Below are positions 32,471-43,990 of a DNA stretch of 64,000 nucleotides, piece by piece (the first letter of the stretch is position 1; each line of letters begins with the position of its first letter). The translations under genes and the position numbers were made by a program. The notes beneath the pieces were generated by a model that was given only the letters and a program-made list of their open reading frames with translations, searched no databases and was not told the DNA's origin. The stretch lies in the NCBI GenBank assembly GCA_001606155.1, contig LODT01000022.1:620001-684000 (forward strand), written 5' to 3'. The DNA comes from Tieghemostelium lacteum. Its lineage: Eukaryota > Evosea > Eumycetozoa > Dictyosteliales > Raperosteliaceae.

Positions 32471-34792
32471 TTATTGTAAAGAGTTTTGATAAATAAAAGA
32501 ATTACTTAAAATTCTATTTGGTGTTGAGTTATTATATAGAGTTCTGGTGTAATAGTCATCTTCGTCATCATTATTTTGATTACTACTAATGATTTCTGAA
32601 ATTTTACTATTATTTTTTGATGTTGGTGTTGGTGTTGATTCTTTTTCTTTTTCTTTCTCTTTATGTTGTTGTTGTTGGTGTTCAATTTCTTTTTCTTTTT
32701 CTTTTTCTTTTAATAATTCATGTTCTAGTAGATTGATAATTTCTTTGTGTCCTTCAGAGTTATCTGCCAACAAGAGATCAATAGCTAATTTGACAGAGGC
32801 ACCTTTTGAAATGAGATATTTTACAAAATGAGTTTTATTGGCTTTGGAAGCCAAGTACAATGGAGTGTGACCACTTACATCCATATCATCAATGGAATCC
32901 AGAGGGAAATGTTGGTCAAAAATGAGTTTACCCATCATCACAGAGGCATGTTGGACTGATAGATGAAGTACATTTTGAGCGGAACGGGTCTTTAGAGAGA
33001 TTTGAGCTTGGAATTTCAATAGGATTTTTACAGTCTCCAAACGTGATTCTCTTACTGCATAGTGTAATGCTGAATATCCATCTTGATCTTGAGTGTTAAC
33101 TTGAGCGTGATTATTGAGCAGATAGGTTACAACTAAATCCTGACCCAACAATGCGGCATTGTGTAATGGTGTATGACCCTCTTTATCTTGTGGATCTTTA
33201 TCAGCACCTTTGCTGACCAGTAATTTTACAATATTAAAGTAGCCCATAATAGAGGCGTGATGTAGTGGTGTGAGATTATTATTATCATATACATTGGGTT
33301 TGGCATCATTTTCCAGCAGTAATTGTACAATTTTATCATATCCCTTGATGGAGGCAATGTGTAAACAAGTTTCACCAGTAGAGATAACTTTCTGACCGAC
33401 CTCAGAGTGGTTTTCAAGGAGAGATTTTACAATAGATAAATGTCCGCTTTTACATGCGGCATATAATGGTGAGACACCATCATCATTTATCTGATTGGGA
33501 TCGGCTTGGTGCTCTAAAAGATTATCGAGAATTGGTGAGTTTCCAAGGAGAGCAGCAGCAATTAGTGGTGTATTACCTTGGTTGTCACGAATATTTGGGT
33601 TGGCACCATACTCAATTAAACGTCGGACTTGGAATTCATATCCCAAGACTGAAGCGGTAAAGAGTAGTGATAAACCCTTGTTATCACGTCCATTTACATC
33701 AATGGAATTTGGATCCTCTGGGTTATAGTTGTTTAATAGTTCCATTGAGTTTCTAGGATTCATTAAAATACGATTCCAAATCGAAGCAATACTGATACCA
33801 TTTGACATGGCATCCTTGTCGGTCTTTAGACTAAATTTCGAGCCACTACCACCAATGTTTTGTGATAGAGATGCAGTCGATTGCATAGATGGACTAAAAT
33901 AAGGATGATGATGATGTGGGATACTAGGTACCAGTTTTGGCGATTGACAAAGTGGTGAGCCATTGGGGGCTGAACCCATTTGACCTGAACCAACACCTCC
34001 ACCTGGTGGACCTTGACTCATTCTATCGAGGGCTGATACATTGTAAATGAAATCAGGAGGTATACTACCAGTTGAGAGATTAGGTTTAAATTCCATATTT
34101 CTAGCTTTGGCTCTTCTGTTTTGGAACCAAATTTGAACTGATCTTGGTGTCATTTGTAAATCGATTGCCAATTGATTACGAAGTGACAGGTTTGGATGTT
34201 GATGTGATTGGAATATTTTCTCTAGGATTTTCAATTGGTCAGGTGAGGTTCTTTTTCTTTTCTTTTTTAGTGGATCATCGTCTTCTAATAGGTCTTGAAG
34301 ATTAAATCCTGATGAACCACCTCCACCAGCTGCCAAAAGTGCATTAGTGGATGCTGATAATGAGTTAAAAGGTGAACTATTTGATTGATGTAAAGGTGAC
34401 ATTTTATTCTTTTGTTGCTGCTGCTGTTGATAATAACTATTATAAAATTGGTTACTATTTTGATAACTAGGTGAACGATGATATGGTGAATGTGGTGGTG
34501 TATCATTTGGTGAATGTGGTAGTCCTTGATTTGATTGTATAGGTAATGGTGGTATTTGTGGTTGATAATAGTTTCCTTGTGATGTTAATTTTGTAACACC
34601 CCCACTATTATTTAAACCTGGTAAAATCTGTGATGATTTATTGTATTGGTGCTGTGGTGATTGACCAATTCCACTTCCCATAGCATGTGAGGGTGATGGT
34701 AAATAGGAATTGGATTGAATTTGTGGTTGATGTGTAGGAGATGGACCACCTACAAAATTTGGTTGATGTGTTATTCTAGATGAATTTGACAT
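32471..34792 (-). CDS. warA: Wariai-like homeobox and ankyrin-repeat protein
   Basis: A 773-residue intronless protein. Residues 1-170 are Gln/Pro/Ser/Asn-rich. A homeodomain lies at ~175-234, with basic arm KKKRKRTSPDQL and recognition helix SVQIWFQNRRAKARN (W222). From ~372 to ~670 there are about nine ankyrin repeats (GNTPLIAAALLGN, NLTPLHHASIMGY, GHTPLHNAALLGQ, GYSALHYAVRES, GHTPLYLASKANK). The C terminus has a Lys/Glu/Gln-rich stretch and an Asp/Asn-rich end. A homeodomain fused to ankyrin repeats is the architecture of Dictyostelium Wariai, which sets the proportion of prestalk O cells along the slug axis. All DNA-contact residues of helix 3 look intact. It is flanked upstream by about 1 kb of non-coding DNA, long for this window. 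Confidence 0.92.
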   Translation of the reverse strand: MSNSSRITHQPNFVGGPSPTHQPQIQSNSYLPSPSHAMGSGIGQSPQHQYNKSSQILPGLNNSGGVTKLTSQGNYYQPQIPPLPIQSNQGLPHSPNDTPPHSPYHRSPSYQNSNQFYNSYYQQQQQQKNKMSPLHQSNSSPFNSLSASTNALLAAGGGGSSGFNLQDLLEDDDPLKKKRKRTSPDQLKILEKIFQSHQHPNLSLRNQLAIDLQMTPRSVQIWFQNRRAKARNMEFKPNLSTGSIPPDFIYNVSALDRMSQGPPGGGVGSGQMGSAPNGSPLCQSPKLVPSIPHHHHPYFSPSMQSTASLSQNIGGSGSKFSLKTDKDAMSNGISIASIWNRILMNPRNSMELLNNYNPEDPNSIDVNGRDNKGLSLLFTASVLGYEFQVRRLIEYGANPNIRDNQGNTPLIAAALLGNSPILDNLLEHQADPNQINDDGVSPLYAACKSGHLSIVKSLLENHSEVGQKVISTGETCLHIASIKGYDKIVQLLLENDAKPNVYDNNNLTPLHHASIMGYFNIVKLLVSKGADKDPQDKEGHTPLHNAALLGQDLVVTYLLNNHAQVNTQDQDGYSALHYAVRESRLETVKILLKFQAQISLKTRSAQNVLHLSVQHASVMMGKLIFDQHFPLDSIDDMDVSGHTPLYLASKANKTHFVKYLISKGASVKLAIDLLLADNSEGHKEIINLLEHELLKEKEKEKEIEHQQQQHKEKEKEKESTPTPTSKNNSKISEIISSNQNNDDEDDYYTRTLYNNSTPNRILSNSFIYQNSLQ

Positions 34793-35796
34793 TTTACTGT
34801 GTCAATAATTTAATAGGTGAGGTTGTGTCACTATTTATCTTGTTATTTTTTTTTATGAAATTTAGCTTGTAACTTTTAAATCTATATGTAGGTTATTTTT
34901 TATAAATAAACAAAGAAAAATTTTTTTAAAGGATTATTTTTTTAATGGGTTTTATCGATTGGAAAAAAAATTTAATTAAAAAAAATTTTTAATTAATTAA
35001 TTAACATAAAAAAAAAAAAAAAAAGATATCTTTGGGAGAAAAACCTTTTCAAGATTAAAACAATAAAAGTTATGATATATAAAAAGTAGTAGTTTTTATA
35101 GAAATTTAATATTAATTTTTGAGAGAGTAATGAAAAAAAAAATTATAATAAATGATCTTATTTTGTTAAATCTTTATTTAATTTACCATCTCACAACGAT
35201 TAATGTTTATTCGCACCCTAAGAAAATATTAGGGTTGTGTGTTTTTAAAAAAAAATTAATTCTATTATACAGAAAAATATGAGTCTATTTTCAACAATAT
35301 TTGCTTGACACTTGACATGTTGAGTGGTAGAGGGTGGGGGTAAGATTTCAGTAGATATGACATCACCACCATTTAAACTAGGTTTTCAATTGTGTTGTTA
35401 TTAAATTAATAACCACAATGATTTTGATTAATTAATTGTATGAATATTGCTAAACAGAATAATTTTATTGAATATATGAATGTTAATGTCATATCTTTTT
35501 AGTTGTAATAAATTGTTTACATATTACTTTGTTAACCCAATATTTTAAATTACACACTAAAATCTGACTAAATCATTGTACAAAATCTATAATGTATAAA
35601 TATATTTATTTTTTCAGAAGTAATTAATTTTACAAAATTCAAACTGGGTGTGTGTGTATATTTAATTAGTGCGAAATTAATCCTATAGGGTAAGCTTACT
35701 AATAATAAAAGATATATATCTAATACAAATAATAATAAAATTATTTATAACAATCTTTATATAAATTCTCAATTTTATTCGTATCACAAATATGAA
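34793..35796. promoter_or_regulatory. Long divergent intergenic region between warA and the Cys-rich gene
   Basis: 1004 bp, the longest gene-free gap. It is very AT-rich with A/T tracts and several short G/GT-rich patches: GAGTGGTAGAGGGTGGGGG near 35320-35340 and CTGGGTGTGTGTGTAT near 35645. These are candidates for GBF-type regulatory elements in a developmentally controlled intergenic region. No open frame over 60 codons and no RNA gene is recognised. Confidence 0.45.
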
Positions 35797-36978
35797 ATGT
35801 CCAATTATTTTTTAATTTATTTTCTGGTCTCAATTTCTTTGCTATTTAATATTAATGCTCAAGATAATAGCAGCATTACAGCTGTCGATGACATCATAGG
35901 AAGACCAAATAATTTTATGAATACAGAGTTATCATGTTCTGTTAATTTATGCTCTGATTTAGGGGGTCCTTGTAGTAACGATGATTTATTTAGTGGTTTT
36001 AAATGTCAAGTTAAATACAGATGTCTCAATGGAACATGTGTCGAAAGTATAGAAATTGGAGACATTTGTAGCAATAATTATGATTGTGTTTTAGGTTCTT
36101 CTTGTATTAAAGAACCTGATGGAAAAAATCGATGTAGAAAAGCAAATTATTTAGAATTTGGTGATGCATGTACCTATTGCTATGAATGCGATTTAGAACT
36201 TCAATGTCTAGGAGGAATTTGCTCAACACCTCAAACTGGTTGTGTTAATGATATACAATGTAATAAATCTTCCATTTGTGTTGATAAAAAATGTCAAGAA
36301 GTAACTTTAGCTCCTAATCAATGTTTAATCAATAAAGCCATTCCATGTATTACAACTGGACAACCATGCGCATTGGAGTCAATGAACAGCACATCTATAG
36401 GCGTATGCAAGAATATAACAACTGGTAGTCTTTGTCTATTATCAAAATACTCGTGTAACTGGAATGTAGGGCATTATTGTAAACCTCTTCCTGGTGACCC
36501 AATGTTTGGTGTATGCATGGACAGTCCGCCACCGTCATTTGATACATGTTTCTCACAAAAAGAATGTAAAGAATGGGAATACTGTAAATGTGATAGAAAT
36601 TCTGGAGTTGGCTATTGCACAACTAGGTATACTTTTCTAGGTAGTTTATGTAGAGATAATTTTATTAGATTTCTAAAATGTTTTATACCGTCTGGATGTC
36701 AAGTACCTTTTACTTCTAACCCTGAATCATGTGTCTACAAAAATTGTCAAATTGAAACCGAATGTCTTTTGGCATTCTGTACTGAACCACTATTACCAAT
36801 TGAAGTGTGTTTCGACAGAAAATGTATATTACCATTTGCGCAAGAAACCAATGCATCCTCACACTACGTTATCAAAAATAGTCAATCTACTAAACTTCTT
36901 TTATGTAACAATAATATATTCTCCAACCGTTTCATTCTATTTATAGTAATATTATCATTTTTAATTTTAATTTATTAA
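35797..36978 (+). CDS. Secreted or GPI-anchored cysteine-rich surface protein
   Basis: A 393-residue intronless protein. A signal peptide spans residues 1-21 (FLVSISLLFNINA). The ectodomain holds about fifty cysteines in repeated short modules with spacing like CxxxxxCVxGxxC (GDICSNNYDCVLGSSCI, TGCVNDIQCNKSSICVDKKC), and several N-glycosylation sites. The last ~22 residues (RFILFIVILSFLILIY) are hydrophobic and end the protein, which fits a GPI-anchor signal better than a receptor helix. ATG 35797 is used; an overlapping ATG at 35792 is in another frame and stops quickly. Dictyostelids have a large family of such Cys-rich surface proteins of unknown function. Its end is convergent with the NoxC-like gene, 68 bp away. 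Confidence 0.75.
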   Translation: MSNYFLIYFLVSISLLFNINAQDNSSITAVDDIIGRPNNFMNTELSCSVNLCSDLGGPCSNDDLFSGFKCQVKYRCLNGTCVESIEIGDICSNNYDCVLGSSCIKEPDGKNRCRKANYLEFGDACTYCYECDLELQCLGGICSTPQTGCVNDIQCNKSSICVDKKCQEVTLAPNQCLINKAIPCITTGQPCALESMNSTSIGVCKNITTGSLCLLSKYSCNWNVGHYCKPLPGDPMFGVCMDSPPPSFDTCFSQKECKEWEYCKCDRNSGVGYCTTRYTFLGSLCRDNFIRFLKCFIPSGCQVPFTSNPESCVYKNCQIETECLLAFCTEPLLPIEVCFDRKCILPFAQETNASSHYVIKNSQSTKLLLCNNNIFSNRFILFIVILSFLILIY

Positions 36979-37046
36979 TTTAATAAATAAATAAATAAAT
37001 AAATGTTGTTGGGACCATTTTAAAATGTAAAGTGAATTGGGAATCA

Positions 37047-40000
37047 CTAAAAGTTTTCTTTGTGGAATATGAATTTGGTACCCTTGATTGTTGTATAGAA
37101 ACGACACTTTTCATAGAGCTCTTTGGAGAGTTCTTTAGGACCACAACAGAATACACCAATTTCTTGACCTTTGTATTTGTTGGAGTAGTAGGTTAAGATA
37201 GCATCCCAGTTTGGTCTACCCCAATGAGTTTTGAATGGAAGGTTAGTGGTTGGATCTATACCTTGAGTATTAAAGAGTTTGTCCAAACCATTCCATAACA
37301 TGAATATTCTGACATCATGTTTTGGAAAACATCTGGTATTGAATGTGTTGATAGAGATCTTTGGAATGGCTTTGGAACCACATTTAGCAATCTCAACTAA
37401 CAAATCTTCAAACCATTGGAAACATATAGGATCACGATTTAGCCAGAAGAAATGAACTTTCTCAAGTTTACCTAAATCATAATTATCTTTCTGTGCCATT
37501 TGGTAAGATGGGTTCTGACCATACATGTGATATTCCTTTTTGATTTTCATGTCTTGGAGGAGTGATGTCATTGGAGTTACACCTATTCCTGCACCAACTA
37601 GGATAACCTGTTTACAATTCAAAGCATACTGGCTAGACGATCCAAATGGACCATCTATTCTCATTTGAACTTTTGAGAATCTGTCGCATTCTTCAATGTC
37701 GCTTACTGCATTATCATTTTCAATCTTTTGTAGATACTGATGAAGTTCTTTAGTCCAACCTCCTATTACTCTAATATGAAGTGTAATTACATTTTCCAAA
37801 GGTGAAGAGGTCATTGTAAATGGATGCCATTGTAGATTAGATAAATGTGGAACATTTAATAAAAGATATTGCCCAGGCTCGTAGTTGAATGACTGAGGTT
37901 TCTGAAATTTCAAAACCACCACATTTTGATCTTTCAAAGAGACACTATAAAGATTTACACGGTATGTTTTCTTAAACATTCTAAAACCTCTATCTATTAG
38001 ATATATTACAGCAGGTGCCAAAAACCATTTCCAGAATGTTGGAGGTTTTATCCAACCCATTGTACCATGTGCCAACAACAGTACAAAGAAAATGACAAAT
38101 AAATGGTGTGTGTAATAAAACAATTCAAAATGCTTCTTTCTTATAATCTTGCAAGAAAACACTGCTATTAAAAGTAAGATTAAAACCATCAAAAGTCCGG
38201 TCATTCCAGGTAGTGACAAGAATATCATTCCCCATACTGTAGGTCTCTTTATGAAATGTGGATACAAACAACCATAGAAGACCTTATCAGGTTTAGTAGA
38301 TGCAATTCCCATAGCAACAAACCAACCAAACGTGTGTACCAGTGATGCCAAAATTAAACAAACTGCAATCAGTTTATGAAAAGTAACATATTTATCCAGA
38401 GGAATAATTTTTTTCAATTTAGTGCTCCTCAGCCAAGTAATAATCTGTTTACACATTGTCAATAGAATAATAGTGGCATTGAATATTACCAATTGTGCTG
38501 CAATTCTAGTGAGATACAATCCCTTTCCAAATAACATTATAGCATGGTGTTGATGTGTACTAACTGAATAATAGGTTGCAAATACCAATCCAACATTAAT
38601 CATAATGTATATAATAAAAAACAGTATTTTTAAACCTTCAATTCTAAAGTATCTTCGAACATTATGAGTTTTCTTATGAAATAAAAATAAAGTTAGATTT
38701 GGGTATTGTATTCGGTTTTTGTGTTGTTACATACTTTTTCCATTTTACTTGGTGTTGGGGACTTCTTTTTTGTTAATTCTTCTTTAAACTCTTGGAAATC
38801 AATGATACCATCTTGGTTTTTGTCAAATTGTTCAAAAATGTGGTCTAGAAGACACTCAAAAGTGTAGTCAGAGAATGACAATCCAGATTGTTTAACTCGA
38901 AAATAGAGAACTTCTTTAAGGTCATCTCTTGATATATAACCATTATCATAGATATCGTAGAGATTAAATATACTCTTTAACTGTTCTTCCTCAGATCCAT
39001 TCTTTGACAATAAAAGATAGATCTGATTGATAACTTCGAATAGATTAATCTCTTCTATATTACTGACCTGATTCTTTTTGAATTTACTCTTTAGTTTTGC
39101 AGATGCACTAGATGTTGGAGGTTGAAGTTGTTGTGGGGTAGGTTTATTTGGACTACTATTACTATTGATTTTATCTCGATTGGATGTAGGTGTTGAAAAT
39201 TTACTACTACCGATTTTCGAAACCTCGATTGGTGAGTTTATATAGGAGATCTTTGATTCAACACTCTTGGTTGAACTGGGTTCATTTGGAGTTACACTTT
39301 GAATGGTATTATTAGAGGTAAGAATAGTTGTGTTACAACTTGAATTACTATCACTAATGTTACTCTGAAGGTCAGCTGATGTGGTATCTGATTTTGGTGA
39401 TTCAATAGGAATTGGAAATGAATTACCTCCTATTGGAATTTTAAGAGTATTTCTATTATCACTATTTGAAATTCTCTCAAAATCGCTGAGTGTGTTCTTA
39501 TTTATAAAATCTGGCAATTCAGTGAAAATCTGTGGTGCACTAAATGATTTTTGATTTTGTGTGAGAGTATTATCATTTTTGTTTTTTTTTCTCCCAAATC
39601 TCCTTTTGTTTCTTTGATTCTTTTTAATATTATTATTATTACTAGCACTATTACTATAGTTATTGATTTTTAATTTCTTTTTTTTATTACTATTCTTATA
39701 GGTATTATTACTAATATAAAATAAATTAAAAATTTGATCTATTTGATCAAAATTAAATATATTAAATAATCTTGAAAAAGTTTCCTTATTGATTATTAAG
39801 GTTCTAGATTTTGATTCATTTTGTTTAATGTAATCTCGAATAGTTGATTCATTTTCTTTGAATTTACTTATCAACAATTGCTCAATAGATGAGAGGTTCG
39901 ACTGAATTTTATCCACTCCTATATTTGGAAGTTCATAGAGTGAAGCATCCAATTGAGAAAAATGAGATTTTCTTAAATGATCACTTTTTGTCAATTCATG

Positions 40001-40117
40001 AGGAAGTCCTAACGGATTTAAATGTGGACTCTCATGTGGTGAGATTTGTTCTTCAATTAAGTTATTATTACTATTATTACTACCTTCATATGTAAAATAT
40101 TCTGAATTATTCTCCAT
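37047..40117 (-). CDS. noxC: EF-hand NADPH oxidase, NoxC/NOX5-like
   Basis: Two open frames form one gene: exons 40117-38735 and 38672-37047, with a 62-bp intron (GTATGT..CATAAG), in phase, giving 1002 residues. The N-terminal ~370 residues are Ser/Asn-rich. EF-hand-like helices lie at ~380-455, with clear calcium loops [12 protein letters not shown] and [12 protein letters not shown]. The ferric-reductase domain follows, with haem-ligand histidines in [15 protein letters not shown] and [14 protein letters not shown]. The FAD site is HPFTMTSSP (H744) and the NADPH site GAGIGVTPM (~821). The last residues, FHKENF, match the NOX C terminus. It transfers electrons from NADPH to oxygen across a membrane to make superoxide. 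The EF hands imply calcium activation, as for NOX5 and Dictyostelium NoxC, where Nox enzymes act in development. Confidence 0.93.
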
Positions 40118-40764
40118 TATAAATATATAAACTATAAAGCTTAAGTTTAATTCATTTAAATTATTGGATAATAAATTTATACTATTAGAAAAAAACTAAA
40201 AATCAATTATTAATAAATCTCTAATTTTTAAACTAATCTTTCTAGTATAGTGATTCTAATAAGATTATAGTTACTATGAAATTTTTTTAATATGACCAAT
40301 AGCAGTTATTTTTCAAGAAAAGATGGGCAGTTAAAATACGATCTATCAAAAATTAAAATTTATTTATATGCTTCCTAATATGTCAAAACCAGAATTTTTT
40401 TATTGATTTCATTGTTGTATATATAAATAGTTTTTTTTTGTTTAAATATTATTGTCATATATGAAAAAATTCGTAATTATTCATTGTCAATAATATATTA
40501 AAAAATTTTGAAGTGAAAAATGGGGAAAGAAAAGGGGGTGGTATATATCTTTATTGCAATTTTTTTATTTTTGAGAGATTTATGCATATTTTAAATTGAA
40601 TCTTTTACTTCACTTTATGAAATATTAATTATTTTAATGTGTACAATTTTGGATGATTAGTTTTATTATTTATATATATATAGGTAGGTATGGGTATATT
40701 TTTTTTTTAATTTTTTTTTTAACTTTGTGACGGGGATTAATCTTGGTTTAATAAATTATCAATC
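40118..40764. other. Intergenic region, noxC promoter side and gelsolin-like 3' end
   Basis: 647 bp of AT-rich DNA with many A/T tracts. It contains the upstream region of noxC (right-to-left) and the 3' end of the gelsolin-repeat gene. A GGGGAAAGAAAAGGGGGTGG purine stretch lies at about 40523-40542. No gene or structured RNA is recognised. Confidence 0.35.
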
Positions 40765-43700
40765 TCAATGGTTAAAAGAACTGGTTCTATTGTGAAATTT
40801 TTTGTTATTCTTTTTTTGAGGTGTTATAGTATTCGAACTGTCCAAATGATATGTTGTTTCAATTGATCTACTTTGTTGGGGTGAAAGAGATAGTTGGGTC
40901 ATATTACTCAATTGACTACCACTAAGATTATTACGTTTGTTTTTGTGTGTTTTTTTACCTTTTCTAGATTGTTTAGGACTGGAAGTTGGACTGTGGAATG
41001 GTTCATAGGAAAATAATAAGTCACCACTAGTTGAAATTGACATTGGTGAAGGACTACTAGTACTAGTGGCTATTGTGATTGGTGGTGTAATATTAATACT
41101 TGGTGATTCTTCTGTAGTTGTAGTTGTAGTTATATTTTGATTCTTATTCTTATTCTTATTTTTCTTATTCTTTTTATGTGGGGTATTAGTACTTGTAGTA
41201 GTAGTAGTTGTCTCTGATGTTTCTTCAATAGTATTTAATTCTTGTTTTACATTTTCAGATGTTGATTCATCAACATTTACATTCTCAGATGCTGATTCAT
41301 CAACTTTAACAATTTCTTCTTCAATTTTAGTTTCTTCAATTTTAGTTTCTTCAACTTTAACTGATTCTTCAGCTGTTACAGGTTCTTCATCTACTTTAGT
41401 ATCTTCTGTCTTGGTTTCCACATCAACTTTTACAGATTCATCGACTACTTTAGTATCTTCTGTCTTGGTTTCTTGTTCTTCAACTTTAACAGGTTCTGCT
41501 TGTTGAGCTTGTTGTTGTTGTTTTTTCAATTCTAATTCTAATTTTACATTTTCTTGATGAGTTTGGGCAATTTTAATTCTTGGATCAACAAAGACTTTTG
41601 GTGCAGCTGGTTTCCATGAGATGAAATAGGACTTAAAGAGAGATGATTCATTTCCTTGCTCAATGGTAGTAAAATTAATTGTTTTACCATGTCTAGAGGA
41701 ATCCTGTGGGAATGATTGAATGTACTCTTTAACCAATGCCAAAGTCTGTTGTGACTTGGATTCAGTGGTATTGCTACCTTTCCATACAAATATATGATTG
41801 TGAACATCCAAAATGACATTTTCTTCATGATTTAGATCCAATTGAGAGAATGGTTTGACTTCATCAGCTTTGAAGATACCAGAGTTCTCTGTACAGAGGA
41901 ATAGCTTAATCTTAGGTTTAAGTGACTCTTTTTGACTACTTTCATCACCATCAGTGATATCAATAGAAGGATAGTCAAATTTACCTCCAATTAATTTCCA
42001 AAATGCTTCAGATTCCTGACCTTCTTCAAACTCCTTTAGAGGTGCTTCAAATTCAGGTGGTAAGAAAGTATAGAGTTCATTAGCTAATATTCTCTCTTCT
42101 TCGTTACTTCCACGACCATACCAAACCAAAATCAATTTCTCTGGGAAAATGAATACAAAAGAATCCATTGAATTCAAATTTAGAGAAGATATCTCTTGTA
42201 ACTGGGTACCTCTACAACCATTTTTACCACCACGTACCTGAAACATCATTGGTTTGGGTTGCAGCTTATCATCATTAAGTACCAATATATCAGTACCAAA
42301 CAACTGAATAAACTCCAATGGTTCCTTATTTTGAGTGATTCTGTACTCTACAGGATCATCAGATTGTAAAGCTTGCATTTTCTTTTGAATATCTTTATAC
42401 AATCCAAATTTATAGGAAATGTAGTTTCTGTGGTTACTGTAAGACCCCTCCCAATAGAAGATAACTGAACGGATGCTATTCTTATTCTCAGGTTTATAGA
42501 TAAAATGGCAAACATAAGATTTGTTGGAGAAAAAGATACCAAAATCATCTTCTTCCACTTTTTGCCATTTACCACCACCACCACAATTCCAAACTAAAAG
42601 TTTACCCTTGTGGTCATTGGATGACAATTGAATTGTTGGAACTTCTTTATCAACATGCATTGAAGCAATGTCGAATGACAACTCTGCCTTCTTTTTACCT
42701 AATCCCAAATAAGATTGCATTGGTTGTACTTTATCTTTCCAACCAGATTTAAACTTACTCTTAAAGAGGCATGATTCAGAACCATCAAATTCCATACGAA
42801 TGGTGTTAATAAAAGTCTCTGGACGATCAAAAGTAGCTTGAATCTTTTTAGCTAGAGGAATGGAACATTCTCTCTCAGCTTTAGTTGAGTTCTTTCCTTG
42901 CCATACAAATATCTCATGTTCACAATCAATGATATAACATGAATTGGACTCAAACATGTCTTGTTTGATCTCTGGTTCATCAATTGGGATAAAATTGAGT
43001 TTATCCTCAACAGTTGCCAATTTGAATAAATAAAATTCTGGTTCCAAAACTTGATCATCTTCATCCAATTGGAATAGTTCATTATTCTCTTTAGTAACTT
43101 TTAGCTTTTGACCTTTTGGTAAACCTAGACAATATAAAAATGTTGGATGTTCTTCACCAAACTCTATATATATATTAAAAAAAAATTAAAGTTATTAGTG
43201 TGAGTGGGTGGGGGTTGGGGGTGAAATAGATAAATTAATTTGGGTGTGAAGAAAGATAATAAGTTATCTAACTTCCTAATATAAATAAAAATAATAATAA
43301 AAATTTACCTAAAACTTGAACAGCTCTTTCACAACCAATTTCTGCTTTTAATTTCTGAGCCATTTGAATAGCTTTTGCTTTTTTTGTTGAGTTTACATTT
43401 GGACTTGCCCACACAAACATATAGGCATCAGATTGCATAATAAATACATCTTCTAAATTCAAAGATTCTTTTGATAATGGTACAATAATATAATGGTATG
43501 GTTCCTGACCACAAACCTGAATTAATTTGGCGTCAATGTGTAATGATACAGATGATTGAATGGTTTTGCTACTGGCAGGTTTAATCTCTTCTTCTTGCTT
43601 TAGATTTTCAACAACTATTTCATTTTTACCCTCAACAGTTTCCTGTATATTCTGTTGTGAGTCCTCCAATTCATTAGACACATTCTGTTCAGTTGACAAT

Positions 43701-43864
43701 GAAAAACTTATTGATTTCTGTTGTTCTTGTTCTTGCTCTTGTTGGAGTTCAATTTGGTCTATTGGTTTTTCAACTATAGATTGTTGTTCCTCTACCTGTT
43801 GTTCAAAATCATCAGATTTGTTATCATCACCATGTAATTGATTATCGTGGCTATCAACCTCCAT
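40765..43864 (-). CDS. Gelsolin-repeat actin-binding protein
   Basis: Exons 43864-43309 and 43163-40765 are joined over a 145-bp intron (GTAAAT..TATAG) to give 984 residues. The junction reads RAVQVLEFGEEHP. The start is ATG 43864; the frame extends upstream only through a GTG. An acidic Glu/Gln/Asp-rich N terminus (~1-105) is followed by about five gelsolin-like repeats (~110-690) with motifs such as DAYMFVWASPNVN, HEIFVWQGKNST, KLILVWYGRGSN and HIFVWKGSNTTES. The fold binds actin, often under calcium control. The rest (~700-984) is Lys/Glu/Val-rich with tandem repeats, then Thr/Ser/Asn-rich with a basic stretch KKNKKNKNKNK. No villin headpiece is seen. The plan is like Dictyostelium gelsolin-related proteins such as GRP125; the exact orthologue is unsettled. 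Confidence 0.86.
41387..41475 (-). repeat. Tandem repeat in the acidic tail of the gelsolin-like gene
   Basis: The phrase CTACTTTAGTATCTTCTGTC (plus strand) occurs at about 41391 and again about 53 bases on. Shorter EETKIEETKIEEE and VDESxSENV repeats lie beside it. It encodes ETKTEDTKV-type units in an acidic, probably disordered region. Confidence 0.7.
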
Positions 43865-43990
43865 GATTGGCAGTCTCACTGAGATATTCTATATATAAAA
43901 ATACAATAAAAAAAATCGCTAAAATAATTTTTTTTTTTTTTTTTTTTAATTTTTTTTTAGTTTCAAATAATTGATTGATTAGATACAAAG
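43865..43990. promoter_or_regulatory. Short bidirectional promoter region
   Basis: 126 bp between the divergent starts of the gelsolin-like gene and the complex I subunit gene. It is dominated by a T tract of about 18 bases and a second of 9. Confidence 0.5.
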
